The translations under genes and the position numbers were made by a program. Under the pieces are notes generated by a model. It did no database searches. It was given only the letters and a program-made list of their open reading frames with translations, and was not told the origin of the DNA. Positions 11,277-22,158 of a stretch of DNA of 64,000 nucleotides are shown in pieces. Each line of letters opens with the position of its first letter. Within the stretch, counting starts at the first letter, position 1. Source of the DNA: Raphanus sativus (lineage: Eukaryota > Streptophyta > Magnoliopsida > Brassicales > Brassicaceae); the NCBI RefSeq assembly GCF_000801105.2, contig NC_079515.1, positions 7,192,001-7,256,000 of the forward strand, written 5' to 3'.

Positions 11277-13634
11277 TCAGTTTGAGCATCTCCGTGCCCT
11301 GTGTTTCTTCCTGGGTTTGTGTCCTCTCATCCTAGATAGCTCCAACCAAGATTGCCATCTTGATTTCTTCTGTCTCCCCGGACCACGCTTTACGTTTGGA
11401 GGAAAGCATTCTCGTTCCTCAATATGTTGTGACACGATAGGATATATATTCTCTGAGTATCCTGTATACAGATGATTCTTTGAGTAAAGTGGACATACAA
11501 GTGTGGAGATATGCAAACCAGCATGTGTTCCAGCAGCTATAGCATGAGAGTAGGGTATTTTCTCCACTCCATAGACACCACAATCACACTTTACATGTTC
11601 CAAATCAACCACACAGTCCATTTTGCCACCTTTGACAAAGAAACGCCATCCATCAATTGGTTCGACCGTCATCGTATCCGCTATCTCTGATCGAACAGCA
11701 AGCAAGTATTCAACACCCCGGCTATGTTCAGTTGGGAGACTTAAAGCATCTTGTCTCCTTTTCCAATACCATTTTCCTAACTTCTGCCTTATGAACTCCA
11801 GCAGGAACGGAATCGGAAATCCTCTTGCTCGCTTCAGTGCGGAATTAATAGATTCAGCGATGTTGCTTGTTTTTATGTTGAACCTGTTCCCCTTACAATA
11901 AACCCTTGACCATAGTCTGACGTCGGCATTCTCCAAATACGTTGCAAGTTCCGGGTTTGCACTCCGTATCTCAGCCATGTACCGGTCAAAATCGTAAACC
12001 GTGTGCGCATAAGCAGCCCCTTTCACCAAGTACATGAGATGTTTCCCTTTAAACTTTTTGACAATGTTATCTTGAAGGTGATAATAACATATTCCTCGGG
12101 TTGCCCAAGGAAACACCTTCTCACACGCACTTTTAATGGCCGCGTGCCGGTCGGAGACTATCACCAGAGGCTTGTCATGAGATATACAACTAGCCAATTT
12201 TGTGAAAAACCATTCCCAAGAAGGTTCATCTTCAGCATCCACGATCCCAAAAGCCAATGGGAATATCTGAAAATTGCCATCTTGTGCGGCTGCAACTAAC
12301 ATAACACCTCCATACTTTCCACTTAGGTGAGTTCCATCCACCACAATGACCCTTCTCTGATACTTAAAACCTTTGATAGAAGCTCCAAAAGAGAGAAATA
12401 GATACTTAAATCTTTTCATAGAATCAAGTTCTATAGCCGTGATAGAATCAGGATTTGCAATGGAGATTTGCTCGAGATATGAAGGCAGACGCGAATACCC
12501 TTCTTCTGCTGATCCTCTCACCAATTTTTGTGCATATAACAGTACTCTGTATGAAGTGGTGTAATCAAGCTTCATGCCAAACATGTTCCTCATTGCATCA
12601 GTGATATGCTGTGGAGTTATCCCATCAATGATTCCAACACGATCAATGAAAAGACTACCAACATACTTTGGAGTACAGTGTCTCCGCTGAGCGATTCGGT
12701 CTCCAATTGAGCATAAATGTTTTTCCACATACTTTGTTACCCAAAACGTGTTTGGCCCATGTTTCACACTCGCTCTGATCTTCCATCCACAACCGCTAAC
12801 CCGACATGTTGCCACAAGGAGAGTTTTTGATGATTTGTATATTCTGAAAGAAAACCTACCCTTCACTGCTGTCAACCACAGCTCTGAAAGCAGTGCATCC
12901 TTGCTAACAAAACTCTGGTTGACATAGATGCTGGTACAATCCGATTTTCCTCCTTCAATAGCATTTGTCTTAGCATATGTCTTTTGAATTTCTTCAAAAC
13001 AAATATTATCATCATCTTCCTCGTCCTCATCTTGAACCTTTCCATAAAGACTGTAATCCCCACCATTCTGATCCGTTTCACCAACAATAGTGTTATCAGC
13101 ATCCTCCTCCCCATTTTCCTCCTCCCCATTTTCCTCCTCCCCATCTTGATTTTCATCTTCAACAGACTCATTATCACCAACATCTTCAAAACATTCATCA
13201 GCTTCATCATTATCACCAACATCTTCTTCCCATTCACCAGCTTCATCATTATCACCAACATCTTCTTCCCATTCACCAGCTTCTTCTCTTTTCTCTGAAA
13301 CCGTTTCCACCTTGCTGCGGCTTGATACACAAAGACATACTCTATGCGTTTTGAGTATCTCGAGCAAGTTTCGAACTTGTCTATCACTTGTAACATGAAT
13401 GGGAGGACTGCCTGGAGTCATCATCATTTCTGCTGGTAATGAGTAGCTAATCTCCACAGTCACTGATCTCATGTCCAGGTTATAATCTTCTTGAGCCATT
13501 GCAACAAGTTCAGCATGTGTTGAATCTTCATTCAATAAAAACAATCTTGCTCCTTTGAGATCATCAACCACAAAATCCCAATGGAAATCTCTCAACAACC
13601 ATTCTCCATACACTGCATGTAACTTAAAAATCAT
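11277..13634 (-). CDS. Mutator-like (mudrA/MURA-type) transposase
   Basis: DDE transposase that would move this element. I take the ATG at 13634 (785 residues) because it directly follows TTTGCAG, a likely 5'-UTR intron acceptor; an upstream in-frame ATG would add 19 residues. Order: a PB1-like/Mutator N-terminal region, then an acidic low-complexity tract with near-identical EDVGDNDEA repeats and ENGEE repeats. A Mut-type DNA-binding domain follows (VKGRFSFRIYKS, CRVSGCGWKIRAS), then the MULE catalytic core with VVDGTHLSGKYGG, DAEDEPSWEWFF and IVSDRHAAI. A SWIM-type zinc finger follows and the tail is basic. The SWIM finger reads CDC...IPYSHAIAAG, whereas the family normally has PCSHA: one Zn ligand is replaced by Tyr. 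The frame is otherwise unbroken, so the gene may still be expressed; activity is doubtful. Confidence 0.88.
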   Translation of the reverse strand: MIFKLHAVYGEWLLRDFHWDFVVDDLKGARLFLLNEDSTHAELVAMAQEDYNLDMRSVTVEISYSLPAEMMMTPGSPPIHVTSDRQVRNLLEILKTHRVCLCVSSRSKVETVSEKREEAGEWEEDVGDNDEAGEWEEDVGDNDEADECFEDVGDNESVEDENQDGEEENGEEENGEEDADNTIVGETDQNGGDYSLYGKVQDEDEEDDDNICFEEIQKTYAKTNAIEGGKSDCTSIYVNQSFVSKDALLSELWLTAVKGRFSFRIYKSSKTLLVATCRVSGCGWKIRASVKHGPNTFWVTKYVEKHLCSIGDRIAQRRHCTPKYVGSLFIDRVGIIDGITPQHITDAMRNMFGMKLDYTTSYRVLLYAQKLVRGSAEEGYSRLPSYLEQISIANPDSITAIELDSMKRFKYLFLSFGASIKGFKYQRRVIVVDGTHLSGKYGGVMLVAAAQDGNFQIFPLAFGIVDAEDEPSWEWFFTKLASCISHDKPLVIVSDRHAAIKSACEKVFPWATRGICYYHLQDNIVKKFKGKHLMYLVKGAAYAHTVYDFDRYMAEIRSANPELATYLENADVRLWSRVYCKGNRFNIKTSNIAESINSALKRARGFPIPFLLEFIRQKLGKWYWKRRQDALSLPTEHSRGVEYLLAVRSEIADTMTVEPIDGWRFFVKGGKMDCVVDLEHVKCDCGVYGVEKIPYSHAIAAGTHAGLHISTLVCPLYSKNHLYTGYSENIYPIVSQHIEERECFPPNVKRGPGRQKKSRWQSWLELSRMRGHKPRKKHRARRCSN

Positions 13635-13784
13635 CTGCAAATATTCAAAATAAAACACATTAGTAAACATAGAGAAAATGAAGAAGTTCAATAAACATTA
13701 TCGCAGACAACTTAGAATTAAGTCGTCCAGAAGACTTAAAGGTAAGTCGTCTAAAGAGGTCACTTTTGCAATTGAAAATTAAAA

Positions 13785-14469
13785 GGGACGACTTAATTCT
13801 AAGTCGTCGGTTTTGTTTGTTAAAAAAAAAATTCAGACGATTTATATATAAGTCGTCTACGAGAAACGGGCTAGTTTTGCATTTGACCGAATCGTGTCAG
13901 ATCTTTGACTATTTCTGGACGACTTATAATTCAGTCGTCTCTGGAAAGTAAAAATTTCAATATTTTATTCAAACTAGACGACTTACATGTAAGTCGTCCT
14001 CGGTTAGTTTTGTAATTGAAAAATAAAACTTGAAATTTAACTTTCTCCAGACGACTTAACTAAAAGTCGTCCAGCTAGACGACTTAATTTAAGGTCGTCC
14101 GGGATAAGCAAGGTTTGACCAGAAAATTGGGAAAAATTCTGGACGACTTTGCTTTTCCCGGACGACTTTAAATTAAGTCTTCTGACGGGACGACTTTATA
14201 TTATGTCGTCTGGTAAAAGTTAAATTATGAAGTTTTATTTTTCAATTACAAAACTAACCTAAGATGACTTACACGTAAGTCGTCTAGTTTAATAAAATAT
14301 TGAAATTTTAACTTTCCCAGAGACGACTGAATTATAAGTCGTCCAGAAATAGTCAAAGATCTGACACGATTCGGTCAAATGCAAAACTAGCATGTTTCTC
14401 GTAGACGACTTATATCTGGAGTGTTTTTTTTCAACAAACAAAGCTGGACGACTTAGTTTAAGTCGTCCG
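13785..14469. repeat. Large inverted repeat (hairpin) upstream of the transposase
   Basis: The left arm (about 13785-14112) is repeated in inverse orientation at about 14147-14469, with a spacer of only about 34 nt. For example, GATCTTTGACTATTTCTGGA on the left matches TCCAGAAATAGTCAAAGATC on the right. By eye the arms are roughly 90% identical over more than 300 nt. It lies between the 5' end of the transposase gene and the right terminus. A transcript through it would fold into a long stem. Confidence 0.85.
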
Positions 14470-15019
14470 TTTGACCAGAAGACTCATTAGTAAGTCTTCT
14501 ACATACAGATGACTTACTTGTAAGTCTTCTACGCGAACAGATTTTGAAAAAAATTCAAATTCGTACCTTAAACTAGGTGAGATGACTTCGTTTGCACACA
14601 GGGTCTTCTCCAACCACCAAGAACCTCAAACGAAAGCAACCGTAAGTCAAAACGAAAGAAATATGGCTCTGTCAACCATCGCCCATATTTTGAATCAAAA
14701 GCTTGAGTTTTTTTGGATGAATATGGAGAGAAAGTGAAAGAAATGTTATTTTTAGTTCATAACAATTGAAACAGAGAGAGTGTAAAGAGATTTACGTGCA
14801 TTAAAGGGCATTAAAAGCTCCAAACAGTTCGTACAAGGTTGTTCCCACTATTCATGGCAGTGGCAATATTGTAAATACTTGAAGAATATGAGGTTTAGAC
14901 AGTAAAGAAGCCATTTTCGAAAAACAAAAAAAATAAAAAGTTAATGGCATTTTCGTAGATTAAATGGAGGTGTGGGGTTAAAAACTCAAAAAAAAATAAG
15001 TCAAAAGAAAAGGTTAGTT

Positions 15020-15063
15020 TTCTGTTTGACTTCAAGTTTTGAGTCACTTTTGCAAAAAAACCC
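15020..15063 (-). repeat. MULE right terminal inverted repeat
   Basis: The inverse partner of 8073-8113, with the shared core CAAGTTTTGAGTCAC. It ends in CCC followed by the target duplication TACTTTTAA. Confidence 0.75.
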
Positions 15064-15072
15064 TACTTTTAA

Positions 15073-17202
15073 AAGATGCAAAGCAATTAAAAATGAATAG
15101 GGTAAAAAGATAAAAATTGATAAAAAGTGATTGAAAAAAAACTGACTCTCAGAAAAAATGAGTGAATTAGGTTACAACCTCAAATAGTAACGAAAATATA
15201 AGAAATATGATAGCCAATTTTCTGATTATTTCATTAAAATTTATGGTTGTTATCCTTAGTTCCCAATAAGAAAAGAAAAATAAATCAGATAAGTTAAATA
15301 TATACTTACAATTTTTATAAAGTTTAGAGTATATAATCAAATTAATCCAATTATAAGTTCTTCCTGGTACAAGCTTAATTAGGGCAGGCAAATAAACCAA
15401 ATCTGAAAACTCGATCCATATCTGGGCAAAAACTTGAATTAGATTTTTATAGTATTTAAATATTGAGTTGGTCTTGTTTTATAGTATTTCAGATAATTAT
15501 TGGATTTTTCCAAGCCGAACCCCAAAGAATTTGTAAAACCTCCAAAAATTTTAATATCCAAAAAATTCATACTAAATCTGAGTATCTAAAGTAGTATTAC
15601 ATTAATAATTAATTCAAATATTTAATTTAATATATTTTTTGGTATTTGATGAAATATTAAAGATTTTATGTTTTAACAGTTGTATTTGAAGTTCAATTTG
15701 GTTTGCTTCTAAAGTTTAAACAATTTTTTTTATTTTGAAGTTTAAATAATGTGTCTTACGTTTATAGAATGGTTAGTTGGTAGTTTTAACTTTTTGTGTT
15801 TTTTGCCTCTTAAATGACCACTTTTGAGTCATTCCACCAAGTTTCTTTTAGAGAAAATTGTTCAGATTTTCCAAGTTTGTGAAGTAAAATATGTACTTTT
15901 GAATCACATACAAGTATTTGGGTAACTGAAATCTGATGTAGAACTCAGCTCAAAGTTAAACGGATTTTACCAGATTTGCGATATGTTACTATATCCGAAC
16001 CAGATTTGAGGAGATCCAACTGGATCCGGACTGAACTTTAGAAATATTTAAACATGTTCAAATTTAAAACTTCCGAAGAACCAAAACCCGATTTAATCTA
16101 AATCGAATCCGATTAGACACACGAATACTCATGCCTAAACAAGCTCTTTTCTAGCGCTACACATTTGGATTTCTGGTTCGGATCAAGTCAGATTATATTA
16201 TTTGGGTTATTCGGGTATACAGAACCCATTGAAGAACCAAACATTTTTTGGATCGGATTAATTTTGGTAATGTAGGGTTTGGGATCGAGTAATGTCGGCT
16301 TGGGGTCAGATCTCTATTTTTGTAAAACCCAAAACAGAACCAAGTAGAAATGGTTTTGATTTGATTCAGGTTTAAAACCAAAAATAAAAATGGAAACCCG
16401 AGTTAAATCGGTAAAAATCGAAAATATATTTGGTAATTCATGATTTTAAATAAATTTGATTTATAAATAGTACTTTTATATCTAGTTATTTTATTTTATC
16501 TAAGATATTTGGTATCCGTTCGGTTCTCGATTCGAATCGGGTTTGGCTTTAGATTTTTCAGGTTTAAAAAAATAGGAACCAGTCGGGTTTTTGTAAATTT
16601 CTATCTGGTTTCGAATTTTATTTTTTGATTCAGTTTTGGTTTGGATTTCAGATAGCATGCCTAGGACTAGTCTTGTCGGTTGTGTAATTGAGCAAATATT
16701 CCACCGGTATAGCTCACCCGTACTTCAACTGTATTTCAATAAACTAAAGTGAAGAAGATATGGAAGCGTAACACTATAAAGGGTTGGTTATTCAGATTAG
16801 TATTATTAGCATAATGTTATTTATAAATTAAGACTAAAATCGCCTGAGACGTTATTTACTTCATAACAAGGAGGAGATTTAAAACAAGATATCAAGAACA
16901 TAAAATATATATACATGTAACATGCTAATAACGCGATCAAAATCGAACCCTTTTTCTACAAAGAAGGAAGCACAAGGAGCTTGCGAGTAACGTTTGCCAC
17001 GAATCTCCGCAAAAGATAAAGCGAAAGATGAAAAAACAAAAAGAAAGGAATGGAGATATATATAATAACAATATAAGAAAAGAAAAACTATGAGATTAAT
17101 CAAGTGAGTACCATAAAGTCTGTGTATATATATGAAGAGAAGAGAAACGTGGTGTACTCCAAAGAACCGATCTTGTAAGTTGTCTGTGAGTGAGAGTTAT
17201 AT
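15073..17202. other. Intergenic; dispersed-repeat-like sequence and NAC promoter
   Basis: No gene is recognised. The stretch at about 15960-16660 is rich in GAACC/CGGTT-type words (for example AACCAAAACCCGA and TCGGTTCTCGATTCGAATCGGG). That composition is common in Brassicaceae dispersed non-coding repeats. The last few hundred bases are the upstream region of the NAC gene. Confidence 0.45.
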
Positions 17203-18799
17203 ATGGCTCCTGTCGGATTACCTCCAGGCTTCAGATTTCATCCGACAGACGAAGAACTAGTAAACTATTATCTGAAAAGAAAGATCAGTGGTCAAGAAAT
17301 CGAGCTTGATATAATCCCTGAGGTTGATCTCTACAAATGTGAGCCATGGGACCTCGCAGGTACGTTATCTTACGTACATTCTTACCTAAGAAGTTCATGG
17401 CCATTGGGCTCATTATATTGTTATTAGTATTTTTTTTTAAATGTCTATATGTTTAAACCAAATTTTCGTTAGAAATATTATATCGAAACTTTATATCTAT
17501 ATGATCATCTTTGGTTTACATGGAAAATAACTACAGCTCTTATTCTAAATTTCTTAGGTAATTAGTTACTATCTAGTTTTAGTTGAACTGTCAATTATGT
17601 GCTTTTTAGAAAAGCAATTTATGTTACATTTTCTCTTTCATCCTAACTATAGTAAGTTTAAATCTTTGGACCTTATATAGTCTTATCATATAGTCTTTTT
17701 ATATGATTTTAATCTTTTATATGCAACTTTCAAAAATGTAGAGAAGTCGTTTCTACCAAGTAGAGATCCAGAATGGTATTTTTTCGGGCCACGTGACCGG
17801 AAATATCCGAACGGGTTCAGGACGAACCGAGCAACAAGAGGTGGATACTGGAAATCGACTGGGAAAGATCGGAGAGTGACGAGTCAAAGCAGAGCCATTG
17901 GGATGAAGAAGACTTTGGTTTACTATAGAGGAAGAGCTCCTCAAGGGATTCGTACGGATTGGGTCATGCATGAGTATCGTCTCGATGACAAAGATTGTGA
18001 TGATCCTTCTTCGCTCCAGGTGATTTCTCAATCGTTCATCACTCCACTTATACACAGGATAAGAGTAGAAGTTACTAATACTATATACGTGTGTTTTTCA
18101 TACATACAAAGATAATTACGTAGACAAGCATGGCTAATCCAATTATTTAGAAAAAGTAGAAAGAAAGTGAAATAATACTAATGAACATATTTATCCATTT
18201 CTGCTCATTAATATAATTATCGAGATTGTGATTTGAATACAGATTAATTAAGATGTTTAATCTGATATAAAATAACAGTATTGGTTTCTTGCTGCAAGCT
18301 GACAAAAGCTTAGGGTTTCGCTTTGGCTTTACTGCGACGAAGACAAAAGCCACATTTAATACTTACTCATATAAGACAAATACTTTTATCCTTCTCTTTT
18401 GTAATTACACTCGCAGATTCGAATTCTATTATAGATATACAAAAAATATTAAGGCTACATTGTAAATATTTAATTAGTTTAACTGATTTCGTGGTGCAGG
18501 ATTCCTATGCATTATGTCGGGTGTTCAAGAAGAACGGAATATGTTCGGAGTTGGAAACAGAACCACAGTTACAAACGGGACAATGTAGCTTCACGACGGT
18601 GTCAATGGAGATCAATTCCAATAATATTAATTATAGTAATGATTACGAGACAATGTCGCCGGAGGTTGGAGTTTCTTCCGCCTGCTTAGAAGATGTCGTC
18701 GACGATAAGGATGACTCGTGGATGCAATTCATCACAGATGATGCATGGGACACGTCTTCAAACGCTGCAGCTATGGGACATGGTCAAGGGGTTTATTGA
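17203..18799 (+). CDS. NAC057: NAC-domain transcription factor, NAC057 (At3g17730) type
   Basis: Nuclear DNA-binding regulator. Three exons (17203-17359, 17742-18019, 18500-18799) join in frame to 244 residues, near the roughly 246 of the Arabidopsis protein. All five NAM subdomains are present: [28 protein letters not shown] and [16 protein letters not shown] with the WKSTGKD DNA-contact motif and [14 protein letters not shown], and E WVMHEYRL. Exon 3 completes the domain with [11 protein letters not shown], then gives a short acidic tail ending [14 protein letters not shown], a likely activation region. The exon structure matches the usual NAC pattern of introns after subdomains B and E. 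No lesions are seen. Target genes cannot be inferred from sequence. Confidence 0.95.
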
Positions 18800-20660
18800 C
18801 TATTAAAGAACAAAGAGTTTGCTGTGGGAAAGGGAGATTATAGAATTGTTGAGTACACTTTTGTTGTACTTTTTCTATATAATCGTTGAAATAAAAACCT
18901 CCGGGGGTAAGTGGTATTTTGGAAAACCTATAACTAATTTTTCTAATTGTGGAGGGAAATCATGTGATTTGATTGGATATTATTTTGTTTTATATATTTT
19001 TATTTCTTTTCTTTTACTGCTTATGAGTGTAACCAGATCAAGTTAATGGACGATGATATATGGGATCTTCTTTTTCTTTCACTCTATAGAGTTCATATAA
19101 TAGCGTGAACATTAAGTCACAGACAACTTTTTAGGTCAAATATTTATTGTAAAACAAATTTTGCAGCTGACCCATGAGACTAAGATCTTTCATCATATTA
19201 AAACATTCTACAGAGATCTCCAACAGATATCCAATGTTTCTGACTATGATTTACGATATTAGAAATAAATATTAAAACTATAGATGATTTATTCTTCGGT
19301 AAGAATAAAAAAAGTAGTGAATAATATTGCGAAAAAACCCTTTAATCATATATTTTTGGATTGTTCTATATTCTAGTATTAATCAAGAAAACAGAACAAA
19401 GAAAAGCGCAAAGTAGCGATTGATGAAGTGTAAATCTAAGATTCTGATCTTACTCTCTTCCAAAAAGAAAGATCCCTTGCCTTCCGATCAAGAAGACTTG
19501 CCTTTCTTTTCTCACACGCATCTCAAATACTTTCGATCCTTTCTCTCTTTCCTCATCCTACATTTTGTAAATTCTCAATAAACAGAATATAACAACACTC
19601 TATGTACATAATTCATATCCTTGCAGCAAAGTGTTATATATACATAAGTTTAGCTTCATACCAATTTTATATATCTCCTAGTATAAAAGAAACTTGAAAA
19701 ACGAATTTTATACAGATATTTGTGGATACGTTTAAAGCAGTTTATGTTGCTAACAGTGAAACCCCGAGAAGTGATATAATGGCTTGTTGTTGTAGATAAT
19801 CTTACAATTTTAATGGCTTGTTCGATGTTGTAGACCTCTTGTACAAGAAATAACAGTGTGTCTAAACTAATTCTTATCTGCATTAGTCTACCTTTTGCTC
19901 TCTTTATCTTGTCTGTGCCTAAACCCAAGTCTCCTTAATCTTTGTTTCATAACAGTTTTCTATTGTTTAAGTTGTACAGTATTTAGATTGATAAAACATT
20001 CAGAGAAAATATAAAGCTTCATATTGTGAGTTTCAATGGGACATAAATGATATATAAGACATCTAGACCATTCTTCAATTGATTTTAAGTTAGAAAACCA
20101 AAAATTTTAATATAGTATCAGAATCCGAAAAGATACTTTTCAACTGAAACGAAATTGATCTGGTCCATCAAAAGAGGCCCGAACAATTTTAAATTGGCAT
20201 GACCTGAATTTGTACAACTGGTCTGACTATATGGATATAAAACAAAGGTTAATTGGATATTGTGTTAGGCTAGTGGCTGACCATTGTCTCGAAATTATTT
20301 CGAAGGAGCGTGTGAGAATATTAAACTTTCATATCATGAGTTTCAATCATGAATAATATTATAATGGATTTATGCTACTTCAATTACAGCTAATTGGTTT
20401 TATTTGGAAACACGAGAAAACATAAGAGTAAGTTAGTATCCAATTTAAGAAAAGTCAAGAAAGCACATCTGTGCTTGATACTATCGTTTGTTTCAAGATC
20501 AATCCACAAAGATACAGCAAGATATTCAAACAGAATGACCAACAACAATGAGCCAGCTAATACTATGAAGAAAATCCCTTCTGAATCGAAATTGATGACA
20601 CTATTATCGGACTAAGATTTGTAAAAATCAAATAAAAGCCAAACTTTAAACTGGTAGTGA
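18800..20660. other. Intergenic between NAC gene and F-box pseudogene
   Basis: NAC 3' UTR followed by AT-rich spacer. A short sequence (TTCATATTGTGAGTTTCAAT near 20018, TTCATATCATGAGTTTCAAT near 20328) is duplicated about 310 bp apart in direct orientation. It may be a remnant of an old retroelement LTR. Frames at 19656-19928 (-) and 20394-20615 (+) show no recognisable domain. Confidence 0.4.
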
Positions 20661-21756
20661 TCAAAATTGTAAGGGAACCGAGATAAAATTTGGAAGATAG
20701 ACACAGTGAGAAAATTGAACAGCTCCAGAATCTATCTGAATCTTCTTGCACATATCTTACCTCAAAATATAGATGCAAGCAGCTCCAGTTTTTTCGTCGC
20801 CGCAACACATGATCAGAGTCTTGTCAAAGATGAAGGAACTAATCCCACAAAGCTTATTAATCAACTTCGGTGAGTTACTTGTTGGCAAAGTCATCAAATT
20901 TATCCACACCACCACTTCCACTGCATCAATCTTCTCCTTAGTCACCACACACTAATCTCCGCTGTTACATAGCATTGCTTCAACAATGAAAAACACATCT
21001 ACTTTGTAAACCGCAAGTACAAGTTGGTCGCGAGAATGGTTCTTCTGACACGGAAGGAGACAAAACGTTTTGAACATCTCACTCGAGAAGTCAAAGCTTC
21101 TGATGAAACACTCATGAGTGTCTTGATCACTAGTAACCCAATAGAGATTCCCGTTCAAGCACATGGGATCCATGGTGGGCCAGTTCTTGAAAGGAGCATC
21201 AAGAAACTCCAACGCACGAGACGAACACTCGTAAACCGCAACTCTTTTGTAACTGACTTGGTACGTGTCGCTTACGTTATGGAAACAGTTCAAATAACCT
21301 AAGATCTTGTAACGCTTCTCGGGTACGTTGCTGTCGTAACCTACACCGCAGAAGTGGAAGCTTTTGTCGACGTACTCGACCCAACCCACCTGTCTTAACC
21401 ACGGATTCCAAAACGCAACGCCTAGCTTCCAAAAGTGGCGAAAAAGAAACCCATCGCAAGAAGTGATGGTGGTATGCGTCAAGTCTATAGCCTGATAAGG
21501 AAAGTCAGAAGGTACCTCATGCACTTCTACCCTTGGATCAGCACGGAGATCGATGTTGATAGAGTAAGCCTTGGATTCGGTGAGGAAAATGAATTGGGGA
21601 TGGACACGAGACAAGTGCTTGTTTAGGAAACTCTTGTCGTTTAAAAGAGTGTTCCAGTGTTGACGACATACGGTTTCTGGATCGCACAAGAGAGAGAGGC
21701 GGAAGTCGAGAGAGTATCTCTTCCTCTAGATCACATGAAAGCTTCACCGGAGCCAT
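20661..21756 (-). pseudogene. F-box protein with F-box-associated domain, disrupted
   Basis: Intact members are substrate receptors of SCF ubiquitin ligases. The start MAPVKLSCDLEEEILSRLPP (ATG at 21756) is a typical F-box. The body (HWNTLLNDKSF, ITSCDGF, AFWNPWLRQVGWVE, YKILGYLNC) is the F-box-associated interaction domain, and the C-terminus ends FSHCVYLPNFISVPLQF with TGA at 20661-20663. Reading it needs several corrections: a one-base insertion near 21674 within the F-box, a second near 20985-20993, a compensating base loss near 20945, and a TAA in frame at 20757-20759. It resembles the At3g17710-type genes, which belong to a large, fast-evolving tandem family. Base-calling error could account for one lesion but hardly for four. 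Confidence 0.8.
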
Positions 21757-22158
21757 TACACCTCTTTCTTTCTTTTCTTTTTTTTAATTTTAGCGTTCGT
21801 GACTGTGGCTCTCGTGAATAAGATATGAGAAACTTTATCTTTGAATAAAGAAAGATAAGGTATGCGTCCTTGTATGATTTAAAATGGTGTTGTGATAAAA
21901 AAAGAAGAAAAAAATGGTGTTGTGATAACTTGTATGATTTGAAATTTTCTTATTTGGTACATTTTTTTTTTTCAACATTTGGCACATCTTTTGATGTTGA
22001 GAAATTTCAGTTGGAAAGGATAACTGCTTTTCCTTTTTTTTTTGACAACAATCCAATTTCCTTTTTTGACCACAAAAAAAGGAAATGAAGTGTGCTAGAA
22101 TGATTAGTATTTAAAAAATTAGCATTAATAATTGGGTTGAAAGGTAGTTGATTTTTAA
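21757..22158. other. Intergenic, AT-rich, no feature recognised
   Basis: Upstream of the F-box pseudogene, with a local duplication of AAAATGGTGTTGTGATAA (21882-21929). No gene. Confidence 0.4.

Larger units (their letters stand above)
8073..15063 (-). mobile_element. Mutator-like element (MULE) with transposase and ULP1-like cargo
   Basis: The left end starts GGGAGAATTGCC and the right end, read inward on the minus strand, starts GGGTTTTTTTGC. Over about 40 bp the two ends share a 15-bp identical core, GTGACTCAAAACTTG. Immediately outside are 9-bp flanks TAATTTTAA (8064-8072) and TACTTTTAA (15064-15072), 8 of 9 identical: the target duplication length of Mutator elements. Inside lie a mudrA-type transposase (minus strand) and a broken DUF1985/Ulp1-protease gene (plus strand), plus many GTCGTC/GACGAC palindromes. 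Transposons pairing a MULE transposase with a ULP1-like gene are known from Arabidopsis ('Kaonashi' elements). This one is 6991 bp. The strand given is that of the transposase. Confidence 0.85.

Noticed and set aside
12872..13396. Overlapping long frames on both strands opposite the transposase (for example 12984-13298 +)
   Set aside because: They cross the acidic GAA/GAT-rich repeat of the real transposase gene. Their Ile/Phe/Leu-rich or Met/Lys-rich products are shadows of that codon composition.
16193..16381. Minus-strand 62-codon frame in the NAC upstream region
   Set aside because: It lies in low-complexity AACC/GGTT repeat DNA and has no domain.
20950..21690. The 245-codon minus-strand frame taken as an intact short F-box gene
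   Set aside because: It lacks the N-terminal F-box, which lies in another frame just upstream, and its C-terminus continues past a stop in other frames. The whole reads as one disrupted gene.
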